A stretch of DNA of 64,000 nt from Rhizobium sp. S152 (lineage in GTDB: Bacteria; Pseudomonadota; Alphaproteobacteria; Rhizobiales; Rhizobiaceae), in the NCBI RefSeq assembly GCF_030380735.1, contig NZ_JAUDRZ010000004.1, positions 1 through 64,000 on the forward strand. Reading direction: 5' to 3'. Positions 37,705 to 46,476 of the stretch are shown piece after piece. The notes below the pieces were generated by a model. It was not told the origin of the DNA. It worked only from the letters and a program-made list of their open reading frames with translations, and searched no databases. The translations under genes and the position numbers were made by a program. Positions within the stretch are counted from its first letter, which is position 1; every line of letters begins with the position of its first letter.

Positions 37705-39552
37705 CTAGTTGCAGGCGATGTCGGCGTAGATCGGAATTGCCTTGTCGGCGTATCGCGTGCCGGTCTGGTCGAAGCAGGACCGCTTCGGCAGCAGCCGGGC
37801 GAGATAGCGCCTGTTGCACTGGACCGGCAGGTCGATCCGGTAGGGGCGGGGCGTGGTCGAGGGCATCGGGTCGGTGAAGCGGCGATGCCCGGTGTAGGCG
37901 ATGTCGCGGATCAGGATCGCGTCGCCGGAAGCGCCGACCTCGCCTGAGAAAGGGACAAAGGCGTCGCCGCGAGCTTGCGCGACGGTGGGATAATCCGCCT
38001 GCGCTGGCGGATCGCTTGATGCGGGGACAGGTGACGACCGGACGACGAGATTGAAGCGAACGTCGTCGCGCTCCGGCACGTGGCCGTAGTCGTTGAGATA
38101 GGACCAGCCGATGCTGAGCAGCCGGTCGGCGCCGATCGCGCCCGGTGCCGGCGGGCCGATGGTCGCCGTGAGAGCCGATGGCTGCGCGCTGTCGCCGAAG
38201 GGGTCGGCGGGGGGCGGGCAGGGGGTATAGAGTGGCCGGTAGCCGCATTCCGCGCCGCCTGCCTGCCAGAGACAGTTGCTCAGCGCCTGCCAGTCGCTCT
38301 CGGTGATCTGTGAGGGCGCGCTGGCGACCTTGCCGCCCTCCTTCGGGACCATCCACGGATGAATGCCGCCGGCGCCGGCGCGTGTCGCCCACCGGGTGCG
38401 GTGGCCGGCGATCTGGTCGAGCTTGGTCTGCTCGGCGCGGAGCCGGACCAGTTGCGTCCAATCCGGCTCCGCCACGAAAGGGTCGCGCCCGGCGGCATCG
38501 GCGGCGAGCCGCTGGCCGGTCATTCCCGTCGTCAAGGTGTGGCATTCCGTGCAGGTGCCGGAGGGGTCGCGAACGGTCTGCGCCCGGGCAAGATCGTTGC
38601 CGTAGATCGCGGTGTAGGCGGAGCCGATGACGCGGAAAGGCAGATCCTCCGAATGCGGGGTTCTAGGCAGATAGTCGCCGAGGCTGAAGGCCCGGGCCGC
38701 AGCGCCCGTGGCGCCATCGCGGTAGCCGATCCGAGCCTGGGCGATGTGCGGGCTGATCACATAGGGGCTCTTGTTGTCGTGGCAGGCGGAGCACTGGATC
38801 TCGAAACCGGGATCGTAGAGCACTGACGCCGCGGCGCGACCCTCCTGGTCGAAATAGGAATGACCGCCGGGGGGGACGAAGGGCTTCCGCCAGTCGAAAG
38901 AATGCCTGTCGTTGGCGCCGTCGAAGAAGACGATTTCGCCGGTCAGCCGGTTGAAGCCGATGATGCCGAGCCGGGCGAAGGTCGGATCGCTCTCCTGCCA
39001 ATAGGGTTCGGGGTCGATCTCGAGATTCGCCCGCGACTTGCGGCAGAGCGCGACCCACTCGACGCTGCCCTTCACCTTGCGGGTGACGCGCGAGTTCATG
39101 CCGCAATAGGTGACGTTTCCGGCAAGCGAGGGCTTGTCGCAGGCGGCGATCTCGCTTGTCCATTTCACAACGGCGCCGGAGATGTCGCGATGCTCGAATT
39201 CGAGCGGATGGCCGGCCTTGCCGGGGTTCGGCTTGAGATCGACGATATTGCCGTCGATTTCGAGAGGGATCGTCTTCGCGGACGCGTCGCCGCAATCGAT
39301 GTCGGGGATCGGGCCGAAGACCGAGCGGGCCTCGTCGCCCATGCGGGTGACGACATCGGTGCTTGCCGTGGCCGGCGCCCAGAGGATGTCGCCGTTCAGG
39401 CGATCGACGATCTCCGCGGACATGATTTGCAAATCCGTAGCCCCGCGCGAATTCGGTCTGGCGTCATCGGCCATCATCGCCCAGGCCAGTGCTGCGATCG
39501 GCACCGAGGTGGCGGCAAGAGAGAGAAGCCATTCCGTATCGATGAACCGCAT
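37705..39552 (-). CDS. Exported di-haem c-type cytochrome-like protein
   Basis: A 615-residue protein with an N-terminal signal or anchor (LLSLAATSVPIAALAWAMM) and two haem-attachment motifs, CSACH (254-258) and CTECH (334-338), spaced about 80 residues apart. Additional Cys residues near 87, 138, 150 and 170 may form disulfides. The Trp/Pro-rich remainder resembles no cytochrome family I can name with confidence; peroxidase-like di-haem proteins also carry two CxxCH motifs but are shorter. ATG 39552 has GGAGG 5 nt upstream, better than the ATG 12 nt earlier. It is about 25 bp downstream of the SnoaL-like gene, so the two form an operon. Periplasmic location is expected because haem c is attached there. 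Confidence 0.75.
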   Translation of the reverse strand: MRFIDTEWLLSLAATSVPIAALAWAMMADDARPNSRGATDLQIMSAEIVDRLNGDILWAPATASTDVVTRMGDEARSVFGPIPDIDCGDASAKTIPLEIDGNIVDLKPNPGKAGHPLEFEHRDISGAVVKWTSEIAACDKPSLAGNVTYCGMNSRVTRKVKGSVEWVALCRKSRANLEIDPEPYWQESDPTFARLGIIGFNRLTGEIVFFDGANDRHSFDWRKPFVPPGGHSYFDQEGRAAASVLYDPGFEIQCSACHDNKSPYVISPHIAQARIGYRDGATGAAARAFSLGDYLPRTPHSEDLPFRVIGSAYTAIYGNDLARAQTVRDPSGTCTECHTLTTGMTGQRLAADAAGRDPFVAEPDWTQLVRLRAEQTKLDQIAGHRTRWATRAGAGGIHPWMVPKEGGKVASAPSQITESDWQALSNCLWQAGGAECGYRPLYTPCPPPADPFGDSAQPSALTATIGPPAPGAIGADRLLSIGWSYLNDYGHVPERDDVRFNLVVRSSPVPASSDPPAQADYPTVAQARGDAFVPFSGEVGASGDAILIRDIAYTGHRRFTDPMPSTTPRPYRIDLPVQCNRRYLARLLPKRSCFDQTGTRYADKAIPIYADIACN

Positions 39553-39577
39553 GCGCGCCTCCATCTCTCACCGGTTG

Positions 39578-40204
39578 CTAGCGCGCCCGAAGGACGATCT
39601 TGGGGCCGTCGGCCAGAAGGATCAACGACTTGATCTTCCATGCAGGAGCCTGTTTCGCGGGATCGATTTCCCGGACGAACGTCGAGGCGAGTTTCGCGGT
39701 GTAATCCAGGACCGGTGTTTCGATGCCGCTGAACTGGATCGTCACGAGGACGGTCGATTTACCCTCGACCGTGTCCGCGTTCACTGCGTTGAGGAGCGTG
39801 TTGCTCTCGATATGACGGGTACCGGCCGCGCTCCTTTTGACTTCGAGTTTAAGGCCATCAAGATAGCTCAGCACCTGCTGCTTGCCGCTGCGCGTCTCCT
39901 GCTGCAGTAAGAGCGAATTGCACAGCTCGTAGCTGGGCTCGGCCGCGAAAAGCGGATCCAGATCGACCAAGGTGCCCTCGTCGAGCGCCCAGTTGTAGCG
40001 ATGGAGGAGATCCATGATCTCCTGGCGATCGGCGGGCGGGGGATTGGTCACGCTGGTCAGCGGCGCGCGGTTGACGATAGTGCAGGCTACGGTGCCGCTC
40101 TGCGCGTGGGCGGCGTCCATGGCGACATCGGTCACGAATAGCATCGCGGCAACCGATGCCGCGGTGCGGGCGAGAACTGCTGATCCGTTCCTCATGGATG
40201 CCAT
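39578..40204 (-). CDS. Exported SnoaL-like (NTF2-fold) protein
   Basis: A 208-residue protein with a signal peptide ending MDAAHAQS. The mature part has the SnoaL_4/NTF2-like pattern: ADRQEIMDLLHRYNWALDEGTLVDLDPLF (split here), a long helix, and beta-strands ending in WKIKSLILLADGPKIVL. Fold members are small hydratases, isomerases or binding proteins. GGGAG lies 6 nt before the ATG. It is upstream of and almost certainly co-transcribed with the di-haem protein; the pair may act together in the periplasm, but there is no direct evidence of the reaction. Confidence 0.75.
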   Translation of the reverse strand: MASMRNGSAVLARTAASVAAMLFVTDVAMDAAHAQSGTVACTIVNRAPLTSVTNPPPADRQEIMDLLHRYNWALDEGTLVDLDPLFAAEPSYELCNSLLLQQETRSGKQQVLSYLDGLKLEVKRSAAGTRHIESNTLLNAVNADTVEGKSTVLVTIQFSGIETPVLDYTAKLASTFVREIDPAKQAPAWKIKSLILLADGPKIVLRAR

Positions 40205-40477
40205 GTCATGCTCCCATCGTTGAAGAGTTCGATCATTCTCGGTTCATGCCGGGACACGGTCGTTCCCGGGTTGCGGGCGCGCAAACGCCCCTGCCGCCGC
40301 GCCGATGTCGGCGTGGCCGCATGCTTTCAAGTCTTGTCGCAATGCCCCTGACGGAACGACCGGATCTGCCATGGTCGTCGCTCATTACTTTAGATTACGC
40401 TCAAATATAAAGCGTGACAACTCGAAGATTAGATCGCGCCGTTTCGAGATCAATCGAAGCGCGTATTTGCCGTTGCT

Positions 40478-41506
40478 TCAAGCGATGGCGCCCGGCAGGA
40501 TGGATCGACGGGTGAATACATCCGTGAAGATGGCCGGGTAGGATGCATCCTTGCCGGCGCTGGCATCGACCATCCTCGCCGCGACGTGTGCGAAGAAGTC
40601 GTCCCGGCGCTGAGCGTTGACCACGCTCGCGGCGAGGATGTCGCGCATATGCGTGCTCGCGATCTGCAACTCCAGGCTCCGCGTTGCCTTGTTGGCCGCC
40701 CTGGCGGTGAACATCGCCGCGAACGCCTCGTAGAACGCCCCCGTGAAGACGCGAGAGAAGGAGTGGGAACTGACCGTGAGCACGTCCGGGCCTTGTCTAT
40801 TGGCGATCGTGGCGGGAGCCTCGTAATTGTGATGATTCCACGCGTTGCGCAGGCAATCCTTGTCGGCATCCTCGGGCGCCACGGCACGGACCACCTTGCC
40901 GAACTGCTCGGCAACGCGCGACAGGCTGGAGCTGATCCAGAAATTGCCGGCGGCCTGGGTCTCCGCAAGCAGTGTATCGCGGAACTCGGACACCTGAAGC
41001 GCGCAAAGAATGGCGCTCATGTCGCCGAACGATTCCTTGAAGGCTTCGAGTTCGGTGCCTCCCGGGGGCCACAGGTTTATGTTCAACGCATGCAGGACGG
41101 CATGGCCCAGTTCGTGGCAGAGAATGTCGGGCGTGGCGCCGGCATAGACGACCAGGCCCGGATTGGCGGGCGCCGAACCATGGGAGAAGGTCAGCACAGC
41201 CCCGTCATAGTCCGAGTTCAGATCGTCATATATGGTGTCCGGGCGAACCTGCAGCGTGTTGCCGGGAGCCCACTTGGGCGGTGGGGCGAGGCACGGGGTC
41301 CAGAAATCGGCGCCCCTTCTCAGCGCTTCGGCCGCGACCCAGTAGCGAAAGTCCTCGCTGTCGGTATCGTCGCTGACCGGCGGTTCCGGCGGCGGGAAAT
41401 AGAAGCCGAGCGGCAGCTTGTTGACGTCTGGTTTCGGCGCCTGCCGTGTCCGGCCGGACGAGGGGTCCTTTTCCCAGACGGTGACCATGTTCGCATTGCC
41501 AGGCAT
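40478..41506 (-). CDS. M4-like (gluzincin) zinc metalloprotease without signal peptide
   Basis: A 342-residue protein with the zinc site HELGH (131-135) and the downstream ligand E154 in GTELEAFKESFGDM, which aligns with the thermolysin GAINEAISDIFG region, so it is a gluzincin of the M4 kind. The C-terminal helical part includes FSRVFTGAFYEAFAAMF. Unlike secreted M4 enzymes, it has no signal peptide and no long propeptide; it begins with PGNANMVTVWEKDPSSGRTR. AGGAGA precedes the ATG by 5 nt. It may be cytosolic or exported by another route. It is codirectional with the SnoaL-like gene but separated by 273 bp of non-coding DNA, so it is probably its own transcript. Confidence 0.8.
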   Translation of the reverse strand: MPGNANMVTVWEKDPSSGRTRQAPKPDVNKLPLGFYFPPPEPPVSDDTDSEDFRYWVAAEALRRGADFWTPCLAPPPKWAPGNTLQVRPDTIYDDLNSDYDGAVLTFSHGSAPANPGLVVYAGATPDILCHELGHAVLHALNINLWPPGGTELEAFKESFGDMSAILCALQVSEFRDTLLAETQAAGNFWISSSLSRVAEQFGKVVRAVAPEDADKDCLRNAWNHHNYEAPATIANRQGPDVLTVSSHSFSRVFTGAFYEAFAAMFTARAANKATRSLELQIASTHMRDILAASVVNAQRRDDFFAHVAARMVDASAGKDASYPAIFTDVFTRRSILPGAIA

Positions 41507-41789
41507 AACATCTCCTTTCGACCGCCCGATGTGCCGGCGGATCCGATGTTGAAACCAAGTTGTCATGCGCAAGGGAAGGAGCGGAATGTGAGGGCGATGA
41601 TCCCGGCACATCCGACCCACCATTAATATTCCAAAATTTGAATAAACGCCATAGTTGAGTTTGGTTCGCCTGTGACGGATGTAGGCTTCTGTTCCTGAAG
41701 GAGAAGCAGGAAGCCGCGCGATCGGTCAACCGTCCGGCTTGGAACCTTTAGCGCAGTCAATGGTTGATCGCAGAAGGAAGGAGCTAATG

Positions 41790-41987
41790 ATGTTGATCCT
41801 TGAAGACGTTCTCCTCGTTTCCGCCGATCGCGTGGCGTCCTGCCGCAACGAACTCCGGTTTGATGTCGATGAGATCATAACCCGGTTCGAGCAAGCCGGC
41901 TTCTCACGCAAGGAAATCCTGGTCGCGATGAACGAGGTGCTGGGCGCCGAATTCGCGTCCCTTCCCGATATTCCCCGGCTTCACTGA
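41790..41987 (+). CDS. Small protein of unknown function (65 residues)
   Basis: A short acidic helical protein: LILEDVLLVSADRVASCRNE, then DEIITRFEQAGFSRKEILVAM and a loose C-terminus ASLPDIPRLH. The family is not recognised. AAGGAAGGAG at 41774-41783 stands 6 nt before ATG 41790, an optimal distance; the ATG at 41787 is possible too. The good ribosome-binding site and coding-like composition support a real gene. It lies 35 bp upstream of the alpha/beta hydrolase gene and could be co-transcribed with it. Confidence 0.65.
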   Translation: MLILEDVLLVSADRVASCRNELRFDVDEIITRFEQAGFSRKEILVAMNEVLGAEFASLPDIPRLH

Positions 41988-42022
41988 CTAAGGCCCTATG
42001 GCCTGCGTGAGGCCAATCGCCT

Positions 42023-42679
42023 ATGACTGACGCTATGAGCGACAGGTTCCTGATCATCGGGCCGGAAGATGCCCCGACAACGATTCTTCTGGCGCATGGC
42101 GCGGGTGGCGCGATGGATTCGAAATCCATGGTCGCCGCAAGCGAGGCGCTGGCGAAGGCCGGGTTCCGCGTGGCGCGCTTCGAATTTTCCTACATGGCCG
42201 CACGCCGTATATCGGGAGCGGGGACCCCGCCACCACGCGCCGAGCGGCTGATCCCGGAATATCTCGCTGCCGTCTCCGAACTAGCTTCGAAGGGCCGCCT
42301 GATCATCGGTGGGAAATCGATGGGTGGGCGCGTCGCGAGCATGGCTGCGGACGAGCTTCACGCGAAGGGCGAGATCGCCGGGCTCCTGTGCCTCGGCTAC
42401 CCCTTCCATCCGCCTGCGAAACCGGAACAACTGCGGACCGCGCATCTCGAAACACTGAAAACGCCGGCGCTGATCTGCCAGGGCACGCGCGACGAATTTG
42501 GCAGCCGAGAGGAAGTCGAGCGCTATCCCTTGTCGGCGGCGATCGAGATCCTGTGGCTGGAGGACGGGGACCACGATCTGAAGCCGCGCAAGGCGGTATC
42601 AGGCTTCTCTACGGGCGACCATCTGGCGACGATGGCGGCGACGGTCGCGGCATGGGCGGCAGGTCTCGGCGACCGGTAG
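42023..42679 (+). CDS. Alpha/beta-hydrolase family protein (KANL3/Tex30-like)
   Basis: A 218-residue protein with the alpha/beta-hydrolase order: an oxyanion-side motif ILLAHGAGGAMDS (21-33), the nucleophile elbow GGKSMGGR with Ser99, an acidic residue in ICQGTRDEFG, and a late His in LEDGDHDLKPRK. It belongs to the small dienelactone-hydrolase-related group represented by Tex30. Its substrate is unknown; esterase or thioesterase activity is typical. No signal peptide. The start at 42023 lacks a strong ribosome-binding site; ATG 42035 (MSDRFLII) is an alternative. Confidence 0.85.
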   Translation: MTDAMSDRFLIIGPEDAPTTILLAHGAGGAMDSKSMVAASEALAKAGFRVARFEFSYMAARRISGAGTPPPRAERLIPEYLAAVSELASKGRLIIGGKSMGGRVASMAADELHAKGEIAGLLCLGYPFHPPAKPEQLRTAHLETLKTPALICQGTRDEFGSREEVERYPLSAAIEILWLEDGDHDLKPRKAVSGFSTGDHLATMAATVAAWAAGLGDR

Positions 42680-42818
42680 GGCCGCAAAGTGTCAAACATT
42701 CGCGCATTCGCATACTCTAAAACACTCGCTTGACGGCGGCTATCGGCGTGTGCAACGTTCGCGCCGGGAGTGCATTCGTACAGAACTACGATCCATCGTC
42801 GCATGTTGGGGGCAGGAC

Positions 42819-43781
42819 ATGGCGAAGTGCATGGCGTTCCGTTTTCTATTGCCGATACTTGTTGCATCGTCTGGCGTCACTGGTGGATCGGCCATTGCCG
42901 CCGACCTTGTCATCGCCATGCCGAACTGGCCGTCGGGGCAGGCGACGGCGAACATCCTGAAGCTCGGCATCGCCAAGGAATTCGGCCTCGACGCGGAGGT
43001 GAAGGAGCTCGGGACGCTGATCGCGTTCAACGGACTGGAAGCCGGGACCGTCGATATCCATCCCGAGGTGTGGCAACCCAATCTCAACGACGTGATCAAG
43101 AAATACGTCACGGACAAGGGTGTCGTTACGCTGACCAAGCATTCGGTTGAAGCCTGGCAGGGCATCTGCGCCACGCCGGCGGCCGCCGAGAAGGGGCTGA
43201 AGACCATCGAGGATCTCGGCGATCCCGCAAAGACCGCGATCCTCGACACCGATGGAGACGGCAAGGGCGAAATGTGGATCGGGGCGCCGACATGGTCGTC
43301 GACGGGCATCGAGCGGGTGCGGGCCAATACCTACGGCTATGCCAAGACCCTCAATCTCGTCGAGGCGGAAGAGGAGGTCGCGATGGTGGCGCTGGATGCA
43401 GCTATCGCCACCAACCAGCCGATGGTCTTTGCCTGCTATGCGCCGCATTTCATCTTCGACCTGCACAAGATCGTCAGGATATCGGAGCCGCCGCACGACG
43501 CGACCAAGTGGCAGCTCGCAAGCGGTGCCGATCCCTTGTGGATCAGCAAGTCGACAGCATCGACAGCCTGGGACGCGGCACATTTCGGCATTGCCTATGC
43601 GACGGGCTTCGCCAAGAAACACGCCGATGTCGCGGCCTTCCTGGAGAAGGTGGACCTGACGCCCGAGGAGGCGACCGCGATGAGCTACGCCGTCGAGGTC
43701 GAGCACCAGAGTGCCGCCGATTACGCCAAGGCATGGGTCGAGAAGAACGCGGCGCGTATCGATGGGTGGGCGAAGCCATGA
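42819..43781 (+). CDS. Glycine betaine/choline-type ABC substrate-binding protein (OpuAC family)
   Basis: A 320-residue periplasmic binding protein. The signal peptide ends at GSAIAA|DLV. The mature protein has the OpuAC pattern: IAMPNWPSGQATANILK, EAGTVDIHPEVWQPN, SVEAWQGICATP, IGAPTWSSTGIERVRANTY and a C-terminal EEATAMSYAVEVE. Trp and Tyr residues in the first three motifs resemble the aromatic cage that binds quaternary ammonium compounds. There is no permease or ATPase gene nearby, so it must use a transporter encoded elsewhere or have a sensory role. Its stop overlaps the ATG of the L,D-transpeptidase gene (ATGA). Confidence 0.88.
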   Translation: MAKCMAFRFLLPILVASSGVTGGSAIAADLVIAMPNWPSGQATANILKLGIAKEFGLDAEVKELGTLIAFNGLEAGTVDIHPEVWQPNLNDVIKKYVTDKGVVTLTKHSVEAWQGICATPAAAEKGLKTIEDLGDPAKTAILDTDGDGKGEMWIGAPTWSSTGIERVRANTYGYAKTLNLVEAEEEVAMVALDAAIATNQPMVFACYAPHFIFDLHKIVRISEPPHDATKWQLASGADPLWISKSTASTAWDAAHFGIAYATGFAKKHADVAAFLEKVDLTPEEATAMSYAVEVEHQSAADYAKAWVEKNAARIDGWAKP

Positions 43782-44476
43782 CGATATCAGCCAAGCCTCG
43801 AGCCACGAAAAGCAGCGCCGTCAGCCGTCGCCGGCTGGCGCTCGTCCTGATGGCCGCCGTCGCCGTGCTGGGGCCGATCGTGGCGCTGGCGCAGACGCAG
43901 ATCTACGACCCGAAGACGCGGACCTGGGTGGACTACGACAAGAAGAAGGCGCGGCAATACTACGCGCGCAACAACCTGCCGCCGGAGGCCTTCCGGATGC
44001 AGACGGTGCCGTTCCGCACCGCCGAGCCGCCGGGCACCATCATCATCGACGGCAACCAGCATTTCCTCTATCTCACACAGCCGGGCGGGCAGGCGATCCG
44101 TTATGGCATCGGCGTCGGCCGCGAGGGCTTCGGCTGGGCCGGGATCGTGCGCGTCGGGCGCATGGCGGAATGGCCGACCTGGACGCCGCCGGCCGAGATG
44201 GTGGCGCGTGACGCCAACGCGGCCAAATGGGCGGCGGGAATGCCCGGAGGCCCCGACAATCCGCTGGGCGCAAGGGCGCTTTATCTCTTCGATGGCAACC
44301 AGGATACGATCTACCGCATTCATGGCACGGCGGAGCCTTGGACGATCGGCCTCGACGTGTCCTCGGGCTGCATCCGCATGAACAACAACGACATCACCGA
44401 TCTCTACTCGCGCATCAAGATCGGCGCCAAGGTGATCGTGCTGATGCAGGGGGCGGCGCTCTACAAGGGTGTGTGA
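43778..44476 (+). CDS. L,D-transpeptidase (YkuD domain)
   Basis: A 232-residue periplasmic enzyme with signal peptide SRRRLALVLMAAVAVLGPIV, cleaved near ALAQ. The YkuD domain carries catalytic His182 (IHGTAEP) and Cys198 in SSGCIRMNN. Such enzymes form 3-3 cross-links in peptidoglycan or attach proteins to it. The start ATG overlaps the stop of the binding-protein gene by 4 nt, indicating translational coupling of two functionally unrelated-looking proteins. A lipoprotein gene follows 42 bp later. Confidence 0.93.
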   Translation: MTISAKPRATKSSAVSRRRLALVLMAAVAVLGPIVALAQTQIYDPKTRTWVDYDKKKARQYYARNNLPPEAFRMQTVPFRTAEPPGTIIIDGNQHFLYLTQPGGQAIRYGIGVGREGFGWAGIVRVGRMAEWPTWTPPAEMVARDANAAKWAAGMPGGPDNPLGARALYLFDGNQDTIYRIHGTAEPWTIGLDVSSGCIRMNNNDITDLYSRIKIGAKVIVLMQGAALYKGV

Positions 44477-44518
44477 GCTCAGGCGTTTCGATAATCACGT
44501 CAATCGGGGGACAAGGCG

Positions 44519-44839
44519 TTGCTAGATATCATTGCCAAGGGCATTTCCGGCCGTTTCGGCCCTCTGTTCGTCGGCGCGGTGCTCCTCAGCGCCTGCACGC
44601 CGCCGCCTCCGCCGCCGGAAAACATGTCGCGCACCAGCACGCAGACGGCGCCGGCCGATCTGCAATTGCTCTGTGCCAACGCCGCAATGGGCGCGGCCGG
44701 CGCCGGCGCCAAGGTGCTGCCCACCAGTTCGCGGCTGCTGCCCGACGGCACCTTCGGCGTCGATCTCGATGCCGGCGGCCGGAAGTTCTCGTGCATCGTC
44801 GACAACAACGGCACGGTGCGGTCGGTGCAGCCGGTCTGA
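44519..44839 (+). CDS. Small outer-membrane-type lipoprotein
   Basis: A 106-residue protein with a lipobox, LLSAC at about residues 22-26, directly followed by a Pro-rich tether TPPPPPPEN. The mature domain has LQLLCANAAMGAAGAGAKVL and a second Cys in FSCIVDNNGTVRSV that could pair with the first. The start TTG at 44519 is used because GGGGGA lies about 7 nt upstream and the lipoprotein signal then has the correct length. It is probably in one operon with the L,D-transpeptidase. Role unknown. Confidence 0.7.
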   Translation: MLDIIAKGISGRFGPLFVGAVLLSACTPPPPPPENMSRTSTQTAPADLQLLCANAAMGAAGAGAKVLPTSSRLLPDGTFGVDLDAGGRKFSCIVDNNGTVRSVQPV

Positions 44840-44874
44840 TTCTCCCGTGAAACGTTGATTTCCCAGCGGAACCG

Positions 44875-46476
44875 ATGCGCGCGTCGCGCGTTACTCGGCC
44901 ACGGAAAACTATGGGCGCGATCGAGATGACGGACTTGCGTGCTGGCGAGAGCTGGCGAAAGACAGCGAAGATCGGTGACTACATCGCCGCGGTGAAGCGC
45001 AAGACGGTTCAGGGAACGCGATCAGCCAATGGTCCGATCATCCGCCCGGGCAAGAACGTCTGGCGGGTCGGCAAGGCCGAGCAGGCCGCCTTCCTGGTCG
45101 ACGGCAGCGCCTATTTCGCGGCGATGGATGCGGCCCTGCGCTCGGCACGCGAGACGATCTGGATTGTCGGCTGGGACTTCAATCCCGATATCCGGCTACG
45201 CCCGCGTGTCAGCTCCGAGACGCTCGGCGAACTTCTTTTATCGCTTGCCGATGCGCGGCCGGAGCTGCAGATTCGCATCCTCGTCTGGGGCATGGGGCCG
45301 ATCTATTCCGGCAAGTCGCTGAAGCTCTTCAGGCAGAGCAACTTCTCCAGCCATCCGCAGATTTCGCTACGCTTCGACCTGCGCCATCCGCTGCGCGGGT
45401 GCCATCACCAGAAGCTGGTGGCGATCGACGACAGCCTCGGTTTCCTCGGTGGCATCGATCTCACGGCCAGACGCTGGGACGAACCGGATCATCGCATCGA
45501 CAATCCGCTGCGCAAGGCGCCGGACGGTCGACCCTACAGTCCCGTCCACGATATCCAGACGATGGTCTCGGGCGAGGCCGCCAGGCAGATCGGCGACGTG
45601 GCACGCCGCCGTTGGGCACGGGCAACGGGGCAGACGATCCAGCCTCTGAACGGCGACCGCGAGCCGCTGTGGCCCATCGGGATGAATGCGGATCTGAACA
45701 ATGCCCGGACGGCAATCGCACTCACCGAGCCTGGTCTCGTCGGCAAGCGCGGACGACACGAGGCGTTCCGGCTGACGCGCGACGCGATCCGCGCGGCGCG
45801 CCGGCATATCTATATCGAGACACAGTATCTCGCGTCCTTCGGCGTGGCGCGGGCGATCAGCCGGCGGCTGAAGGAGGCTGACGGGCCGGAGGTGGTGGTC
45901 CTCGTCACCAAGAGTTCGCACGGGCTGATCGAGAAGCTGACCATGGGCGGCAATCGCGACCGGCTGATCCGCCGACTGAAACGCGTCGACAAGCACGACC
46001 GCCTGCGCGTGCTTTATTCCGTGATACCGGACGGACAGGGCGGCGAGCACGAGATCACCATCCACTCCAAGGTCATCATCATCGACCACACCTTCGTTCG
46101 CATCGGCTCGTCCAATCTGAACAATCGCTCGGAGGGGCTGGATACGGAATGCGACCTCGCCTTCGAGGCCGGCAACGCCGCGCATTGCGATGCCATACTC
46201 GCGTTGCGACACAAGCTGATGGCGGAGCATCTCGACACGACGGCTGAAACCGTTGCCGAAACGATCGCCGGAAAACGGTCGCTGATTTCAGCCATCGATG
46301 CTCTGAACACGCAGCCGCGTGGCCTGCGCGATTTCTCGGTCGATCTTGCCCATGGCGGCATCTCGCCGCTGCCGGGAACCGACATCGTCGATCCGCGTCG
46401 GCCCTTCCGGCCGCTACACCGAGCGCGGCTCTGGTTCGGCGCCCTCCAGACGCGGCTGCTCGCGGCGATCCTCTGA
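44875..46476 (+). CDS. Phospholipase D-family protein (cardiolipin synthase ClsB-like)
   Basis: A 533-residue PLD superfamily enzyme with two HKD motifs: HHQKLVAID with H178, K180 and D185, and IHSKVIIIDHTFVRIGSSNLN in the second half. No membrane helix at the N-terminus, unlike ClsA. Members make or remodel phospholipids by phosphatidyl transfer. ATGs at 44911 and 44926 are alternative starts; none has a strong ribosome-binding site. The YbhN- and YbhP-like genes follow, matching the partners of ClsB in E. coli (ybhP-clsB-ybhN), so a ClsB-like role is supported. The last 63 bp overlap the 3' end of the oppositely oriented YbhN-like gene. Confidence 0.88.
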   Translation: MRASRVTRPRKTMGAIEMTDLRAGESWRKTAKIGDYIAAVKRKTVQGTRSANGPIIRPGKNVWRVGKAEQAAFLVDGSAYFAAMDAALRSARETIWIVGWDFNPDIRLRPRVSSETLGELLLSLADARPELQIRILVWGMGPIYSGKSLKLFRQSNFSSHPQISLRFDLRHPLRGCHHQKLVAIDDSLGFLGGIDLTARRWDEPDHRIDNPLRKAPDGRPYSPVHDIQTMVSGEAARQIGDVARRRWARATGQTIQPLNGDREPLWPIGMNADLNNARTAIALTEPGLVGKRGRHEAFRLTRDAIRAARRHIYIETQYLASFGVARAISRRLKEADGPEVVVLVTKSSHGLIEKLTMGGNRDRLIRRLKRVDKHDRLRVLYSVIPDGQGGEHEITIHSKVIIIDHTFVRIGSSNLNNRSEGLDTECDLAFEAGNAAHCDAILALRHKLMAEHLDTTAETVAETIAGKRSLISAIDALNTQPRGLRDFSVDLAHGGISPLPGTDIVDPRRPFRPLHRARLWFGALQTRLLAAIL

